Origin: Agromyces humatus
GTDB taxonomy: Bacteria; Actinomycetota; Actinomycetes; Actinomycetales; Microbacteriaceae
Length of the DNA: 64,000 nt
Assembly: GCF_021228295.1 (NCBI RefSeq)
Contig: NZ_JAJQPD010000009.1
Location: 87,427 to 151,426, forward strand
Direction of reading: 5' to 3'
Under the pieces are notes generated by a model. It did not search any database. It worked only from the letters and a program-made list of their open reading frames with translations, and had not been told where the DNA came from. Position numbers and translations under genes: made by a program. Of the stretch, positions 62,798-64,000 are shown one piece after another (position 1 is the stretch's first letter; the number at the start of each line of letters is the position of its first letter).

Positions 62798-64000
62798 ATG
62801 ACCCCGGGTGCCTCAGGATTCGACTTCTTCGCCGCGGGGGAACTTCCCGCGCCGTCGTTGGCCGCCGCCGAGGTGGCCGCGATCGCGGCAGCCGAGTGGG
62901 GGCTCGAGGTCGTGCTCGATCCGCTCGGCAGCCAGCAGGACCAGAACCTCCTCGCACGAGCGGCAGGCGACCCAGGCACGGTGCTCGGTGTGGTGAAGAT
63001 CACGAACCCCGCGTTCACCGGGTCGGAACTCGCTGCGCAGGAGGCCGCGACCGCCCGCATCGCGGCGGCCTGGCCCGAGCTGCGCGTGGCGACGACGACG
63101 GTCGACGCGGACGGCGCCGCGCGCTGGGCGACCGTCGAGACGACCGAGGGCGCGCTCACCGTGCGCCTGCTCGAGTACCTCCCCGGTGGCACGCTCACCG
63201 GAAGCCGGTACCTCTCGCCTGCGGTCGTGGCCCGCATGGGCGAGCTCGCCGCGCGCACGAGCCTCGCGCTCGCCGGCTTCACGCACCCCGGCCTCGACCG
63301 TGTGCTGCAGTGGGATCCGCGCCACGCCGACCGCGTGGTCGAGTTGCTCGCACCCCATCACCCCGATCCGGCGAGGCGATCGCGGGTGACGGATGCCGCG
63401 ACATCCGCCTGGGAAACCATCGCGTCGCTCGCCCCCGACCTACCGATGCAGGCGGTCCACCTCGATCTCACCGACGACAACGTCGTCTGCCGGGTGGATC
63501 GCGGCATCCGCGTGCCCGACGGACTGATCGACTTCGGCGACGTCACCGCAAGCTGGGCGGTGGCGGAACTCGCGATCACGATCTCGTCGGTGCTGCACCA
63601 CGCCGGCGCCGAGCCGGTGTCGGTGCTCCCTGCGGTGCACGCGTTCCACGAGCTGCGTCCGCTGTCGGCGACCGAGGTCGCGGCGATCTGGCCGCTCGTC
63701 GTGTTGCGCGGCGCGGTGCTCGTGGTGAGCGGCGAGCACCAGGTGCAGCTCGACGGCGGGGCGAACGCCTACGCGGCCGCCGGAGTCGAGCGCGAGTGGC
63801 GCATCTTCGAGCAGGCCGTCTCGGTGCCGAGTGCGGTGATGACGGGTGTGATCGCCGAGGCGCTCGGCGTGCCCGCTGGTCGACTGGCGCCGGGGTTTCG
63901 AGACGGTCGCTCCGCTCCCTCCTCAACCCACCCAACCGCGGGTCGAGGAGCGCCGGCGCGAAGCGGCGACGCGTCTCGAGACCTGGACGGTCGCTCCGCT
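62798..64000 (+). CDS. APH-like kinase, partial (runs off right edge)
   Basis: ATG 62798 opens a frame that stays open to the window end (401 codons seen). Residues about 10-345 match the N-terminal phosphotransferase domain of large aminotransferase-class-III fusions (domain order APH, M23-like, class III aminotransferase, from memory): GSQQDQNLLARAAGDPGTVL, VVKITNPAFTGSELAAQE, VRLLEYLPGGTLTGSRYLSP, MQAVHLDLTDDNVVCRVDRG (the H-x-D-x(2)-D-x-N catalytic loop) and VPDGLIDFGDVTASWAVAEL (metal Asp in DFGD). From about residue 360 the frame passes through a dispersed repeat (63886-64000). Completeness and downstream domains cannot be judged. Confidence 0.7.
   Translation, partial: MTPGASGFDFFAAGELPAPSLAAAEVAAIAAAEWGLEVVLDPLGSQQDQNLLARAAGDPGTVLGVVKITNPAFTGSELAAQEAATARIAAAWPELRVATTTVDADGAARWATVETTEGALTVRLLEYLPGGTLTGSRYLSPAVVARMGELAARTSLALAGFTHPGLDRVLQWDPRHADRVVELLAPHHPDPARRSRVTDAATSAWETIASLAPDLPMQAVHLDLTDDNVVCRVDRGIRVPDGLIDFGDVTASWAVAELAITISSVLHHAGAEPVSVLPAVHAFHELRPLSATEVAAIWPLVVLRGAVLVVSGEHQVQLDGGANAYAAAGVEREWRIFEQAVSVPSAVMTGVIAEALGVPAGRLAPGFRDGRSAPSSTHPTAGRGAPARSGDASRDLDGRSA
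63886..64000. repeat. GC-rich dispersed repeat inside the kinase-like frame
   Basis: The stretch has the words GTTTCGAGACGGTCGCTCCG and CTCCTCAACCCACCC, then GCGGGTCGAGGAGCGCCGGC and GACGCGTCTCGAGACC, then the start of a second GGTCGCTCCGCT. GTCTCGAGAC-type palindromes at the borders and this word set are what I recall as a dispersed repeat in Microbacteriaceae. It keeps the kinase-like frame open to the window end. Confidence 0.6.

Overview
This is about 64 kb of very GC-rich DNA (roughly 70% GC by eye) with frequent GTG and TTG starts, almost only G/C in third codon positions and tightly packed short operons. Gene content (DUF2510 protein, TPM-tail paralogs, Lrp/HxlR/GlxA regulators, PPK2, GH31 sugar cluster) and the dispersed GC-rich repeats point to an actinobacterium, most likely family Microbacteriaceae (Agromyces/Microbacterium-like). 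The genus is a guess. No rRNA, tRNA, CRISPR array, transposase or integrase was found.

Region 1 (1-11 kb) looks like an accessory or defence-type island. It has the tail of a HEPN-like protein, a DUF7002-type protein with an ADP-ribosyltransferase-like motif layout, an unknown gene paired with a stand-alone ScoMcrA-head-like protein, and a translationally coupled pair made of a CdtB-like EEP nuclease and a 635-residue protein with a 310-residue internal duplication. It also has a NERD protein, a PH-domain protein, a membrane-anchored thermonuclease, fragments of dead genes, and an MNT-HEPN toxin-antitoxin pair with palindromic operators. The EEP/duplicated-protein operon is the best candidate here for an undescribed system.

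Region 2 (11-29 kb) is mostly housekeeping or niche genes: small membrane proteins, an AraC regulator, a serine hydrolase, two paralogous helical TPM-tail proteins, and a convergent amidohydrolase and glutamine-synthetase-like pair (the two halves of FluG/NodGS). It also holds two ECF sigma factors, each with a partner protein (one membrane-bound with a large outer domain, one soluble zinc-finger type), an HD-domain protein with a Pro-Glu linker, and PPK2. An unusual 8-bp tandem repeat occurs at three intergenic loci here, and a variant occurs at a fourth near 35.8 kb.

Region 3 (29-50 kb) holds a secreted ThuA/FIMAH protein, a DUF305 lipoprotein and an LVIVD-repeat protein, then a class V aminotransferase, an MFS exporter, redox enzymes, GAPDH, a GlxA regulator, an acyltransferase, an M23 peptidase, an Lrp regulator, an HxlR/NmrA divergent pair with its operator, an acyl-CoA dehydrogenase, and a small membrane-protein gene cut by an in-frame TAG.

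Region 4 (50-57 kb) is a sugar catabolic operon: LacI regulator, solute-binding lipoprotein, two ABC permeases and a YicI-like alpha-xylosidase. Identical 14-bp LacI palindromes lie upstream of both lacI and the binding-protein gene, so the regulon is readable from sequence. Region 5 (57-64 kb) has an SLC13-type permease, a DUF885 peptidase-like protein, a PolA-like 5'-3' exonuclease, a FUSC-like membrane protein, and a kinase-like ORF that runs off the right edge through a dispersed repeat that keeps the frame open.
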